Positions 28,552 to 36,777 of a stretch of DNA of 64,000 nucleotides are shown piece after piece. The notes beneath the pieces are model-generated. The model did no database searches. It was not told the origin of the DNA and saw nothing but the letters and a program-made list of their open reading frames with translations. Every line of letters starts with the position of its first letter. Positions within the stretch are counted from its first letter, which is position 1. The stretch comes from Streptomyces sp. TRM68416 (GTDB taxonomy: Bacteria; Actinomycetota; Actinomycetes; Streptomycetales; Streptomycetaceae). The stretch spans positions 310,001-374,000 of the forward strand of contig NZ_JACVWU010000002.1 of assembly GCF_014596915.1 (NCBI RefSeq), read 5' to 3'. The translations under genes were made by a program, and so were the position numbers.

Positions 28552-28571
28552 GCGCCGGTGGACGCGTCCGG

Positions 28572-29327
28572 TCAGCGCCTGCCTTCCACGTCCAGCGGCT
28601 CCAGGTCCTCGTCCTCGTCCAGGTCCGCGTCCAGATCCTCGTCGAGGTCGTCGTCCACGTCCTCGACGTCCTCGACGTCCTCGACGTCCTCGGTCTCGTC
28701 CACGGAGTCCTCCGCGTCGAGGTCGTCGTCGAAGACCGCGCTGACGTCGAAGCGGCACACCACCCGCTGCGGGTCGGTCTGCTCGAACGGCGCCTCCAGC
28801 CATTCGCCGGGGTCGGCCGGCTCGTCCGCCGCGGTCACCCACAGCGTGGAGTCGCCCTCCTCAAGGCCGAACTCCTTGTGCCGGGAGGCGATCTCGTCCG
28901 GCTCGAACTCGCCGAACAGGATGCCCAGCGCCCCGTGGACCGTGCCGGAGACCTCGCCGTCCGCGCCCTCGTCGTAGTCCGCCGCCTCCACCCGCTGGGC
29001 CTGCGCCATCAGCCGCTGCGGTTCCGCCACGGCGTAGTCGCGGCGGATCAGGACGCTCAGCGCGCTGGGTTCCTCGGGCCCGGTGTACGGCGGCAGGGCG
29101 TCGTCCGACCCCGGGATCTCGAAGGGCGTGACCTCGTCGTAGCGGTCGTAGAGCAGCTCGTCGTACGCCTCCGCGGCCGTGGCCAGCTCGTTGAACGCCT
29201 CGTAGACGGCCGGGTCGTCCTCGCCCGACCTGCGTTCGACCGCGGCCAGGTGGCGGTCGAGCGCGGTCTTGACCGCCTCAGCGGCGGCGCGTACCTCGGC
29301 AGCTGTGGGCTGCGCAGCATCAGACAT
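28572..29327 (-). CDS. Acidic conserved hypothetical protein
   Basis: A 251-aa protein of unknown function. The N-terminal two thirds is a mixed, probably folded region (PTAAEVRAAAEAVKTALDRHL, AYDELLYDRYDEVTPFEI, GTVHGALGILFGEFEPDEIA). The last ~50 residues are an Asp/Glu run with repeated EDVEDVED units and no obvious structure. The start is ATG 29327 (MSDAAQPT). It is divergent from the DUF5703 gene with a 47-nt gap. No signal peptide. Confidence 0.75.
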   Translation of the reverse strand: MSDAAQPTAAEVRAAAEAVKTALDRHLAAVERRSGEDDPAVYEAFNELATAAEAYDELLYDRYDEVTPFEIPGSDDALPPYTGPEEPSALSVLIRRDYAVAEPQRLMAQAQRVEAADYDEGADGEVSGTVHGALGILFGEFEPDEIASRHKEFGLEEGDSTLWVTAADEPADPGEWLEAPFEQTDPQRVVCRFDVSAVFDDDLDAEDSVDETEDVEDVEDVEDVDDDLDEDLDADLDEDEDLEPLDVEGRR

Positions 29328-29374
29328 AGTGCAGACGCTATCCGTACCGGGCCCCAGCCCGCACAATAGATGCG

Positions 29375-29563
29375 ATGCCGGAATACGAATTTGTCGACGT
29401 GTACGTACCGCGCGGGGTCTCCCGCAAGGACGCCACACGCCTGCTGACGGACCACGCCGAGTACGGACACTGGGAATTGGACCGACTGAGCCTGCTGCGC
29501 GACGGAAGCCGCAAGGTGCGGCTGCGCCGGAGGATCATCCGCCAGGTGCGCGCCACCTGGTGA
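29375..29563 (+). CDS. DUF5703-type small basic protein
   Basis: A 62-aa protein: PEYEFVDVYVPRGVSRKDA at the N-terminus, then a helical HAEYGHWELDRLSLL, and a strongly basic end (SRKVRLRRRIIRQVRATW). The form matches a small conserved Streptomyces family found beside chpC; function unknown. The start is ATG 29375. Its size and charge would allow nucleic-acid binding, but that is only inference. Confidence 0.75.
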   Translation: MPEYEFVDVYVPRGVSRKDATRLLTDHAEYGHWELDRLSLLRDGSRKVRLRRRIIRQVRATW

Positions 29564-29630
29564 GCAGGACGGCCGGAGACGGAGCGGGCCCCGCGCGAGG
29601 CGGGGCCCGCTCCGTACCGTGTCCGGTTCG

Positions 29631-30539
29631 CTACGCCGAGGCCCGCGCCTTGCGGTAGAGCACCGCGCCCGCGAGCAGCGCGCCCGCGCCCACGGGGAGG
29701 GCGAGGCCCAGCGGCAGCTCACTGCCGGTGGCGGCCAGCGCCGCGCCGCCCTGGGGCTGGGTGGCGGAGTGGGCTCCGGGCCGGTCGGCCGACGAGGAAC
29801 CGTCCGGGATCAGAACCCCCGAGGCGGGCGGGACACCAGGGGTTCCCGGGCCGTCCGGGGTGACGCCCGGCGTACCGGGGACGTCGGAGCGCGGGGGCTC
29901 CACCGGGTTGCCCGGGACACCCGGGTTGCTCGGGTTGCCAGGGGTGCCGGGGTTGTCGGGATGGCCGGGGTTGCCCGGATTCTCCGGCCCCCCCGGGTTC
30001 CCGGGACCGCCCGGCTGCTCCCCCGTCCCGGGCGGAGTGTGGTTCCCCCCGCCGGAATCGCCGCCCGAACCGCCGCCCGGGCCGCCCCCGTTGGAGCAGT
30101 CGTTGTCCGTCGTGTAGTTGCCGATCCCGACGACGTTGACGCTGTTGCCGCAGACGTTCACGGGCGCGTGCACCGGAACCTCGACATGGTTGCCGGATCC
30201 GATGCCGGGCGAGTCGGTGGCGTGTCCGCCGGAGTGCGCGCCCCCGGAGCCGCCGCCGGAGTCGCCGTAGCCTCCGTGACCCCCCTGCGAGCCGCCCCTG
30301 TGGTTGACGCAGGTGTTGCCGAACGCCGGGTTGAGGACCCCGACGACGTTGACGCTGTTGCCGCAGGCGTTCACCGGCGCGTGGACCGGCGCCTGCACGG
30401 TGTTGCCCGACAGGACGCCGGGCGAGTTGGAACTGGAGCCGCTCGCGCCCGAGTCGGCGTGGGCGGTGCCGCCGGCCGCGGCGATCACGCCGGTCGCGGC
30501 GGCCACGGTCATCAGGCCCTTGCGGGTGACCTGTCGCAT
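29631..30539 (-). CDS. chpC: Long chaplin, cell-wall anchored
   Basis: A 302-aa surface protein with a signal peptide (to about residue 28, TAHA). Two chaplin domains follow, each with two cysteines ([20 protein letters not shown]..., [20 protein letters not shown]...). A long Gly/Pro/Asn linker comes next. The C-terminus has a sortase signal: LAATG, a hydrophobic helix and a basic tail. Long chaplins are tethered by sortase and help assemble the amyloid-like hydrophobic sheath on aerial hyphae. I start at ATG 30539 (MRQVTRKG), which opens the signal peptide. chpH lies upstream on the same strand. Confidence 0.95.
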   Translation of the reverse strand: MRQVTRKGLMTVAAATGVIAAAGGTAHADSGASGSSSNSPGVLSGNTVQAPVHAPVNACGNSVNVVGVLNPAFGNTCVNHRGGSQGGHGGYGDSGGGSGGAHSGGHATDSPGIGSGNHVEVPVHAPVNVCGNSVNVVGIGNYTTDNDCSNGGGPGGGSGGDSGGGNHTPPGTGEQPGGPGNPGGPENPGNPGHPDNPGTPGNPSNPGVPGNPVEPPRSDVPGTPGVTPDGPGTPGVPPASGVLIPDGSSSADRPGAHSATQPQGGAALAATGSELPLGLALPVGAGALLAGAVLYRKARASA

Positions 30540-30584
30540 TGCTGAATTCCTGCCTTCCCCCTCTGGAACCACGCGAAAAGACCG

Positions 30585-30623
30585 GTCGGTCCCGGAACGC
30601 ATGGCGCGCGCTCCGGGACCGAC
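30585..30623 (-). terminator. Terminator between chpH and chpC
   Basis: A perfect 12-bp stem (30585-30596 with 30612-30623, 15-nt loop) is followed, reading the minus strand, by CTTTTC (complement of 30573-30580). It should end the chpH transcript and leave chpC with its own promoter. Confidence 0.7.
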
Positions 30624-30654
30624 GGTGCCGTGACGAAACCTCAGAAAGGAAGCG

Positions 30655-30888
30655 TCACTGGTTGATGCAGGTGTTGCCGAAGGCGGGGTTCAGCAGCCCG
30701 ATCACGGAGACCGTGTTGCCGCAGACGTTCACCGGGACGTGCACGGGAACCTGAACGACGTTGCCGGACAGAACACCCGGGGAGTGCACGGCGGCACCCT
30801 GAGCACCGGCGTCGGCGACGGCCATGCCCGCACCCGCGAGAACCAGACCACCAGTGGCAGCCGCAGCAGCGACGACCTTCTTGATCAT
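30655..30888 (-). CDS. chpH: Short chaplin
   Basis: A 77-aa secreted protein with a signal peptide cleaved near Ala25 (GMAVA-DAG) and one chaplin domain. Cys56 and Cys74 are positioned to form the intramolecular disulfide. ChpH is one of the core short chaplins that self-assemble into surface-active amyloid fibres for aerial growth. The ATG at 30888 has a near-perfect AAGGAGGAAT ribosome site. Its leader contains a 9-bp inverted repeat and a sigma-BldN-like promoter. Confidence 0.96.
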   Translation of the reverse strand: MIKKVVAAAAATGGLVLAGAGMAVADAGAQGAAVHSPGVLSGNVVQVPVHVPVNVCGNTVSVIGLLNPAFGNTCINQ

Positions 30889-30906
30889 TATTCCTCCTTG
30901 TTGGCA

Positions 30907-30965
30907 ATGCGATCCCAAGCAACGGATCGCATCACCAGTAACGAGGAGGGACTATTGGAGCTACG
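30907..30965 (-). promoter_or_regulatory. chpH promoter candidate (sigma-BldN-like) and leader inverted repeat
   Basis: On the minus strand CGTAGC (complement of 30960-30965) and CGTTAC (complement of 30938-30943) are separated by exactly 16 nt. This is close to the sigma-BldN pattern I recall (CGTAAC-16-CGTTGA). Just downstream, ATGCGATCC (30907-30915) and GGATCGCAT (30924-30932) form a perfect 9-bp inverted repeat with an 8-nt loop, ending 18 nt before the chpH start. It could be a leader hairpin or an operator. Confidence 0.5.
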
Positions 30966-31055
30966 AGCTTATGGTCGCATTCACTCTTCTCAGTCAATTC
31001 CGCACGGGCGGACGATTATTGAAGTTTCGTTTCAGTGGGCGGATTCAGGACGGAT

Positions 31056-32381
31056 TCAGGACGCGTCGAGGAACCGGTCGAGCACCCGCACGCCGAACTT
31101 CAGTCCCTCCACCGGCACCCGCTCGTCGACCCCGTGGAACATGCCGGCGAAGTCCAGCTCCGGGGGCAGCTGGAGCGGTGCGAAGCCGAAGCAGCGGATG
31201 CCGAGGTCGTCGAAGGACTTGGCGTCGGTGCCGCCGGAGAGCATGTACGGCACGGCCCGGGCGATCGGGTCCTCGGCGCTCAGGGCGCCCTGCATGGCGT
31301 CGACCAGCTTGCCGTCGAAGTCGGTCTCCAGCGCCTTGTCGCCGTGCACGTCCTCGCGCCGGACGCGCGGGCCGAGAATGCGGTCGAGGTCGGCGAGGAA
31401 CTCCTCCTCGTAACCGGGCAGGAAGCGGCCGTCGACGTGGGCGGTGGCCTGGCCGGGGATGACGTTGACCTTGTAGCCGGCGCCGAGCATGGTGGGGGCC
31501 GCGGAGTTGCGCAGCGTGGCGCCGACCATCTTGGCGATGCCGCCCAGCTTGGCGAGGGTCTCGTCCATGTTCTCCGGGTCGAGCTCGGTGCCGAGGGCGT
31601 CGGAGAGTTCGTCGAGGAAGGACCGTACGGTCTTCGTCACCCGCACCGGCCAGGTGTGCCGGCCGAGCCGGCCGACGGCCTCGCACAGCTCGGTGATGGC
31701 GTTGTCGGTGTTGGTCATCGAGCCGTGGCCGGCGGTGCCGTCCACGGTGAGCCGCATCCAGTGCATGCCCTTCTGCGCGGTCTCCACCAGGTACAGCCGC
31801 AGGTTCTCGTTGACGGTGAAGGAGAACCCGCCGACCTCGCCGATCGCCTCGGTGACGCCCTCGAAAAGGTCCGGGTGCTTGTCGACGAGGTACCGGGCGC
31901 CGTACGTGCCGCCCGCCTCCTCGTCGGCAAGGAAGGCGAGGACGATGTCGCGCGGCGGCCTGCGTCCGCTGCGCAGCCGGTCGCGGACGACCGCGAGGGT
32001 CATCGCGTCCATGTCCTTCATGTCGACCGCGCCGCGCCCCCACACGCACCCGTCGGCGATCTCACCGGAGAAGGGGTGGTGGGTCCAGTCGGCGGCGTTC
32101 GCCGGTACGACGTCGGTGTGGCCGTGGATGAGGAGCGCGGGCCGCGTGGGGTCCTCGCCCGCGATCCGGGCCACCGTGGAGGCCCTGCCCTTGTGCGACT
32201 CGATGATCCGCGGTTCGAGCCCCACCTCGGCGAGCTTCTCGGCCACGTACTCGGCGGCCTTGCGCTCCCCCGGCCCCGAGTGGTCCCCGTAGTTGCTGGT
32301 GTCGATCTGGATCAGCTCGCGGCAGAGGTCCACGACCTCGTCCTCGCCGGTGACGTTCCTGGCCGTGTCCGTCCCGCTCAC
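31056..32381 (-). CDS. M20/M25/M40-family metallopeptidase
   Basis: A 441-aa co-catalytic zinc amidohydrolase or dipeptidase. Metal and catalytic landmarks are HGHTDVVPA, WGRGAVDMKD (bridging Asp), DEEAGGTYGA (general-base Glu) and the dimerisation lid with GTAGHGSM. A late SGGTDAKSF motif supplies the last ligand region. The start is GTG 32381 (VSGTDTARN) behind GGAGG. No signal peptide. The substrate is unknown. The tRNA-Leu gene lies divergently upstream. Confidence 0.92.
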   Translation of the reverse strand: MSGTDTARNVTGEDEVVDLCRELIQIDTSNYGDHSGPGERKAAEYVAEKLAEVGLEPRIIESHKGRASTVARIAGEDPTRPALLIHGHTDVVPANAADWTHHPFSGEIADGCVWGRGAVDMKDMDAMTLAVVRDRLRSGRRPPRDIVLAFLADEEAGGTYGARYLVDKHPDLFEGVTEAIGEVGGFSFTVNENLRLYLVETAQKGMHWMRLTVDGTAGHGSMTNTDNAITELCEAVGRLGRHTWPVRVTKTVRSFLDELSDALGTELDPENMDETLAKLGGIAKMVGATLRNSAAPTMLGAGYKVNVIPGQATAHVDGRFLPGYEEEFLADLDRILGPRVRREDVHGDKALETDFDGKLVDAMQGALSAEDPIARAVPYMLSGGTDAKSFDDLGIRCFGFAPLQLPPELDFAGMFHGVDERVPVEGLKFGVRVLDRFLDAS

Positions 32382-32582
32382 GCTGGTTCCTCCCGCTGTC
32401 ACTGCTGGTGGGTCCCCCTCATCCTCCTCCCCCGGCCGGTCCCGGCCCAAGACCGGGACCGGCCGGTCACGTGCCGTTCACACGGGGACCGGGGGGTGAT
32501 CGACCACCCTCGAAAGCCTGGTAATGTTTTCCATGTCGCCGCGAGGGAAGCCGCACGGAAACCCCCGCACGACAGACACCTT

Positions 32583-32667
32583 GTCCGGGTGGCGGAATGG
32601 CAGACGCGCTAGCTTGAGGTGCTAGTGCCCTTTATCGGGCGTGGGGGTTCAAGTCCCCCCTCGGACA
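32583..32667 (+). tRNA. tRNA-Leu (anticodon GAG)
   Basis: 85 nt with a class-II fold. The 7-bp acceptor stem pairs GTCCGGG with CTCGGAC (one G-T). The D-arm is GGCGGAATGGCAGACGCG. The anticodon stem CTAGC/GCTAG has loop TTGAGGT (anticodon GAG). A long variable arm GCCC-TTTATC-GGGC follows, then the T-arm GGGGGTTCAAGTCCCCC. CCA is not encoded. It reads CUC/CUU leucine codons; it is not the bldA tRNA. No duplicated 3' end (att site) was seen in the window. Confidence 0.96.
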
Positions 32668-32925
32668 CATCGATCGGCGAGGGCCGTGACCGCGAGGTCA
32701 CGGCCCTCGCCGTTGTGTGGGCTATGTCTCTCCGGTCCGAGGAGCAGCAGGTCAGCCGCGCCCCAGGAGTCTCCGAACGGCCCTCACGGGTGGCGAGGCC
32801 CGGGGGGCGAACCTAGCGTCGTACTAAAATTTCCGGCTTGTTACGGAGCTGGAGCCGGACAACCCCAGGCAGACCTGCGGGCCCGCCAGCACCCCGGGCT
32901 TCCGGGATCGAGACGCGAGGACCCG

Positions 32926-35900
32926 ATGGCAGCCACACACGAGAGCAGTGCTCTCGGTCTGCTCGACGAAGAGATCCGCGAGCGGTTCGGCGACACGGCA
33001 CGTTTCTCCGGAGGTCAGGCGGCCTCTCCGCGCACGCTCGTCGATGTCTTCGACGCCTCCGTGCGCTCGTATCCGGACGAGTTCGCCCTGGACGACGGGA
33101 CGACCCGGCTGACCTACCGGGCGCTGGCCGCCGAGGTGGAGCGGCTGCGGCGGCGGCTGGACGGCGCGGGGGTGGGGCTCGGCGACCGGGTGGGGGTGCG
33201 GGTGCCGTCCGGCACCAACGACCTCTACGTGGCGATCCTGGCCGTGCTCGCGGCCGGTGCCGCCTACGTTCCCGTCGACGCCGAGGACCCCGACGAGCGG
33301 GCCGAGCTGGTGTTCGGGGAGGCGGAGGTGCGGGCCGTGGTCGGGGCCGGGCACGAGATCGCCGTATACGGCGACCGCGGTGCTCCCGCCGCCCGCCCCG
33401 GTGTCGGGAACGACGCCTGGATCATCTTCACCTCCGGTTCGACGGGAAAGCCGAAGGGTGTCGCCGTCACGCACGGGAGCGCTGCCGCGTTCGTGGACGC
33501 CGAGGCCGCGCTGTTCCTCACCGAGGACCCGGTCGGGCCCGGCGACCGGGTCATGGCGGGGCTGTCCGTCGCGTTCGACGCGTCCTGCGAGGAGATGTGG
33601 CTGGCCTGGCGGTACGGGGCCTGTCTGGTGCCGGTGCCCCGCTCCCAGGTGCGCAGCGGGGCCGACCTGGGGCCCTGGCTGGTGGAGCAGGAGATCAGCG
33701 TCGTGTCGACCGTGCCCACGCTGGCCGCGCTGTGGGAGCCGGAGGCGCTGGCCGACGTACGGCTGCTGATCTTCGGCGGGGAGGCGTGCCCGCCGGAGCT
33801 GGCGCAGCGGCTGGTGACCGAGGGGCGGGAGGTGTGGAACACGTACGGGCCCACCGAGGCGACCGTCGTGGCCTGCGCGTCGCTGATGTCGGGCGAGGAG
33901 CCGATCCGGATCGGGCTGCCGCTGAACGGCTGGGAGCTGGCGGTCGTCGACGAGGCCGGGGAACCGGTCGCGATGGGTGCCAGCGGGCAGTTGGTGATCG
34001 GCGGGGTGGGGCTCGCCCGCTACCTGGACGCGGAGAAGGACGCGGAGAAGTACGCGCCGCTCGCCTCGCTGGGCTGGGAGCGGGCGTACCGCAGCGGTGA
34101 CCTGGTGCGGGCCGAGCCGGAGGGGCTGGTCTTCCTCGGGCGGGCCGACGAGCAGATCAAGCTCGGCGGGCGGCGGATCGAGCTGGGCGAGGTGGACGCG
34201 GCGCTCCAGGCGCTGCCCGGCGTCGCCGGGGCCGCGGCGGCCGTACGGACCGCCCGCAGCGGCAACCAGCTCCTCGTCGGCTATGTCGTCACCCAGGACG
34301 GCTGGGACCACGCGGTGGCCGTGGAGAAGCTGCGCGCCGAGCTGCCCGCCGCACTGGTACCGCTGCTCGCGCCGGTCGCGGAGCTGCCGACGCGAACCAG
34401 CGGCAAGGTGGACCGCAATGCCCTGCCGTGGCCGCTGGAGAACCTGGAAACCCCCGCCGCCGAGCAGTTGTACGGCACGGAGGCCTGGCTCGCCGAGCAG
34501 TGGGCCGAGGTGCTGGGCATCCCGGTCGGCAGCGCGCGGGACGACTTCTTCGCGATCGGCGGGAGCAGCCTGGCCGCCGCGCAGCTGACGACCCGGCTGC
34601 GCACCCGCTACCCGAGCGCGGCCGTCCTCGACATCTACCAGCAGCCGACCCTGCGGAAGCTGGCCCGGCGTCTTGAGGAGTCGGCGCAGGACGACGGCGC
34701 CCGGCGGACCGTGGCGCCCGTGCCCAGACGGGCGCAGGCGGTCCAGCTCCTCGTTCTCGTGCCGTTGTTCACGCTGCTCGGGCTGCGCTGGATGGTGCCG
34801 CTGGCGGCCGTCGGGAACCTCCTGCCCGGGTACGCCTGGCTGCCGACCGCTCCTTGGTGGGCGCTCGCGGCCGGGGCGCTGCTGCTCTTCAGCCCGCCGG
34901 GGCGGCTCGCGCTCGCGGCGGGCGGGGCGCGGCTGCTGCTGCGGGGCCTGCGGCCGGGGCGGTACGCCCGGGGCGGCGGCGTGCACCTGCGACTGTGGAC
35001 GGCGGAGCGGCTGGCCGAGTTCAGCGGGGCGACCTCGCTGACCGGGTCGTGGCTGGAGCGGTACGCGCGGGCGCTGGGCGCCAAGGTCGGTCCGGACGTG
35101 GACCTGCACTCGCTGCCGCCGGTGACCGGCATGCTCAAGCTGGGCCGGGGCGCCGCCGTGGAGTCCGAGGTGGATCTGTCGGGGTACTGGCTGGACGGCG
35201 ACCGGCTGGAGATCGGCGCGGTGAAGGTGGGCGCGCACGCGGTCGTCGGGACGCGCAGCATGCTCTTCCCCGGTGCCCGGGTCGGCAAGCGGGCCGAGGT
35301 GGCGCCGGGTTCGGCGGTCACCGGCCAGGTGCCCACCGGTCAGCGCTGGGCGGGCGCGCCCGCGGTGAAGCTGGGCAGGGCCAAGCGGAACTGGCCCAAG
35401 GAGCGGCCGCCGCGCGGGGCGTACTGGCGGGGCATGTACGGCGTGAGCGGGCTGGCGCTGAGCGCGCTGCCGGTGCTCGCGGGCGGGGCGGCGCTGCTGG
35501 TGGCGTACCCGTTCGTCGACGCGGACGCTCCGCTGCGGGGTGCCGTGCTGGCGGTGGTGCCGGCGACGCTCGCCTTCGGGCTGGCGTACGCGCTGCTGAT
35601 CCTGGCCGGGGTGCGGCTGCTCAGCCTGGGGCTGCGCGAGGGGACGTATCCCACGCACAGCAGGTCCGGCTGGCAGGCGTGGACCGTGACGCAGTTGATG
35701 GACCGCTCGCGGGAGGTGCTGTTCCCGCTGTATGCGGGGCTGGTCACGCCGGTGTGGCTGCGGCTGCTCGGGATGCGGGTCGGGCGGGGCGCGGAGGTGT
35801 CGACGGTGCTGGCCCTGCCGAGCCTGACGACGGTCGGCGAGGGCGCGTTCCTGGCCGACGACACGCTGACGGCGCCGTACGAGCTCGGGGGCGGCTGGGT

Positions 35901-36777
35901 GCGGATCGGCAGGGCGGAGATCGGGCGGCGGGCGTTCCTCGGCAACTCGGGGATGACCGCGCCGGGGCGGTCGGTGCCGGACGGCGGGCTGGTCGGGGTG
36001 CTGTCGGCGACGCCTAAGAAGGCCAAGAAGGGCACCTCGTACCTGGGGCTGCCACCGGTGAAGCTGCCGCGCAGTGCGCGGGGCGGCGACCAGAGCCGGA
36101 CCTACGATCCGCCGGCGCGGCTGCTGTGGGCGCGCGGGACGGTGGAGCTGTGCCGGATCGTCCCGGTGTTCTGTTCGGCGGCGCTGGCGGTGGTGACGGT
36201 GGCGGCGCTGTGTGCGCTGGGCGGCTGGGCCTGGCTGCTGGGCGGGGTCGTGCTGGTCGCGGCGGGCGGGCTCGCGGGGCTGGTGTCGGTCGTCGCCAAG
36301 TGGGTGCTGGTGGGGCGGCATCGCAGCGGGGAGCATCCGCTGTGGAGCGGCTTCGTGTGGCGCAACGAGCTGGCGGACACGTTCGTCGAGGTGCTGGCGG
36401 TGCCATGGCTGGCGGGCGCGGTGCCGGGTACGCCGCTGATGACGGCGTGGCTGCGGGGGCTGGGGGCACGGATCGGCCGGGGTGCGTGGGTGGAGAGCTA
36501 CTGGCTGCCGGAGACGGATCTGGTGACGCTCGGCGACGCGGCGACGGTGAACCGCGGCTGTGTGCTCCAGACGCACCTCTTCCACGACCGGATCTTGCGG
36601 ACGGATACTGTGGTCCTCCGTGAGGGCGCGACGCTCGGCCCTGGCGGAATCGTCCTGCCCGGCAGCACGGTCGGGGCCCGCACCACGCTGGGTCCCGCGT
36701 CGCTGGTGATGGCGGCGGAGTCCGTCCCCGACGACACGCGCTGGCTGGGCAACCCGATCGAGGCATGGCGTCGCTAG
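32926..36777 (+). CDS. Pls-type membrane NRPS (poly-amino-acid synthetase-like)
   Basis: A 1283-aa single-module synthetase. Adenylation domain ~35-500: A3 TSGSTGKPKG 169-178, A5 NTYGPTE 305-311, catalytic Lys494. Carrier domain ~510-585 with phosphopantetheine Ser548 (GGSSL). Then six TM segments in three pairs (~605-665, ~825-890, ~1055-1120) separate three soluble C-terminal domains with left-handed-helix acyltransferase-like repeats. This is the layout of epsilon-poly-lysine synthetase Pls (~1319 aa), which makes isopeptide homopolymers without a thioesterase. The aligned pocket residues read D218 A219 E222 S261 I282 G284 T306 V314 V315 K494, suggesting a lysine-like basic substrate. The start is ATG 32926 with only a weak GCGAGGA site. 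An M1 peptidase gene overlaps its stop. Confidence 0.88.
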   Translation: MAATHESSALGLLDEEIRERFGDTARFSGGQAASPRTLVDVFDASVRSYPDEFALDDGTTRLTYRALAAEVERLRRRLDGAGVGLGDRVGVRVPSGTNDLYVAILAVLAAGAAYVPVDAEDPDERAELVFGEAEVRAVVGAGHEIAVYGDRGAPAARPGVGNDAWIIFTSGSTGKPKGVAVTHGSAAAFVDAEAALFLTEDPVGPGDRVMAGLSVAFDASCEEMWLAWRYGACLVPVPRSQVRSGADLGPWLVEQEISVVSTVPTLAALWEPEALADVRLLIFGGEACPPELAQRLVTEGREVWNTYGPTEATVVACASLMSGEEPIRIGLPLNGWELAVVDEAGEPVAMGASGQLVIGGVGLARYLDAEKDAEKYAPLASLGWERAYRSGDLVRAEPEGLVFLGRADEQIKLGGRRIELGEVDAALQALPGVAGAAAAVRTARSGNQLLVGYVVTQDGWDHAVAVEKLRAELPAALVPLLAPVAELPTRTSGKVDRNALPWPLENLETPAAEQLYGTEAWLAEQWAEVLGIPVGSARDDFFAIGGSSLAAAQLTTRLRTRYPSAAVLDIYQQPTLRKLARRLEESAQDDGARRTVAPVPRRAQAVQLLVLVPLFTLLGLRWMVPLAAVGNLLPGYAWLPTAPWWALAAGALLLFSPPGRLALAAGGARLLLRGLRPGRYARGGGVHLRLWTAERLAEFSGATSLTGSWLERYARALGAKVGPDVDLHSLPPVTGMLKLGRGAAVESEVDLSGYWLDGDRLEIGAVKVGAHAVVGTRSMLFPGARVGKRAEVAPGSAVTGQVPTGQRWAGAPAVKLGRAKRNWPKERPPRGAYWRGMYGVSGLALSALPVLAGGAALLVAYPFVDADAPLRGAVLAVVPATLAFGLAYALLILAGVRLLSLGLREGTYPTHSRSGWQAWTVTQLMDRSREVLFPLYAGLVTPVWLRLLGMRVGRGAEVSTVLALPSLTTVGEGAFLADDTLTAPYELGGGWVRIGRAEIGRRAFLGNSGMTAPGRSVPDGGLVGVLSATPKKAKKGTSYLGLPPVKLPRSARGGDQSRTYDPPARLLWARGTVELCRIVPVFCSAALAVVTVAALCALGGWAWLLGGVVLVAAGGLAGLVSVVAKWVLVGRHRSGEHPLWSGFVWRNELADTFVEVLAVPWLAGAVPGTPLMTAWLRGLGARIGRGAWVESYWLPETDLVTLGDAATVNRGCVLQTHLFHDRILRTDTVVLREGATLGPGGIVLPGSTVGARTTLGPASLVMAAESVPDDTRWLGNPIEAWRR

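Noticed and set aside
30560..30640. Hairpin between chpH and chpC as a riboswitch
   Set aside because: It is a simple perfect stem with a T-run on the transcribed strand, which a terminator explains fully.
32583..32925. tRNA-Leu as an integration site for a genomic island carrying the Pls-like gene
   Set aside because: There is no integrase gene and no duplicated tRNA 3' end in the window. Base composition of the following genes does not stand out.
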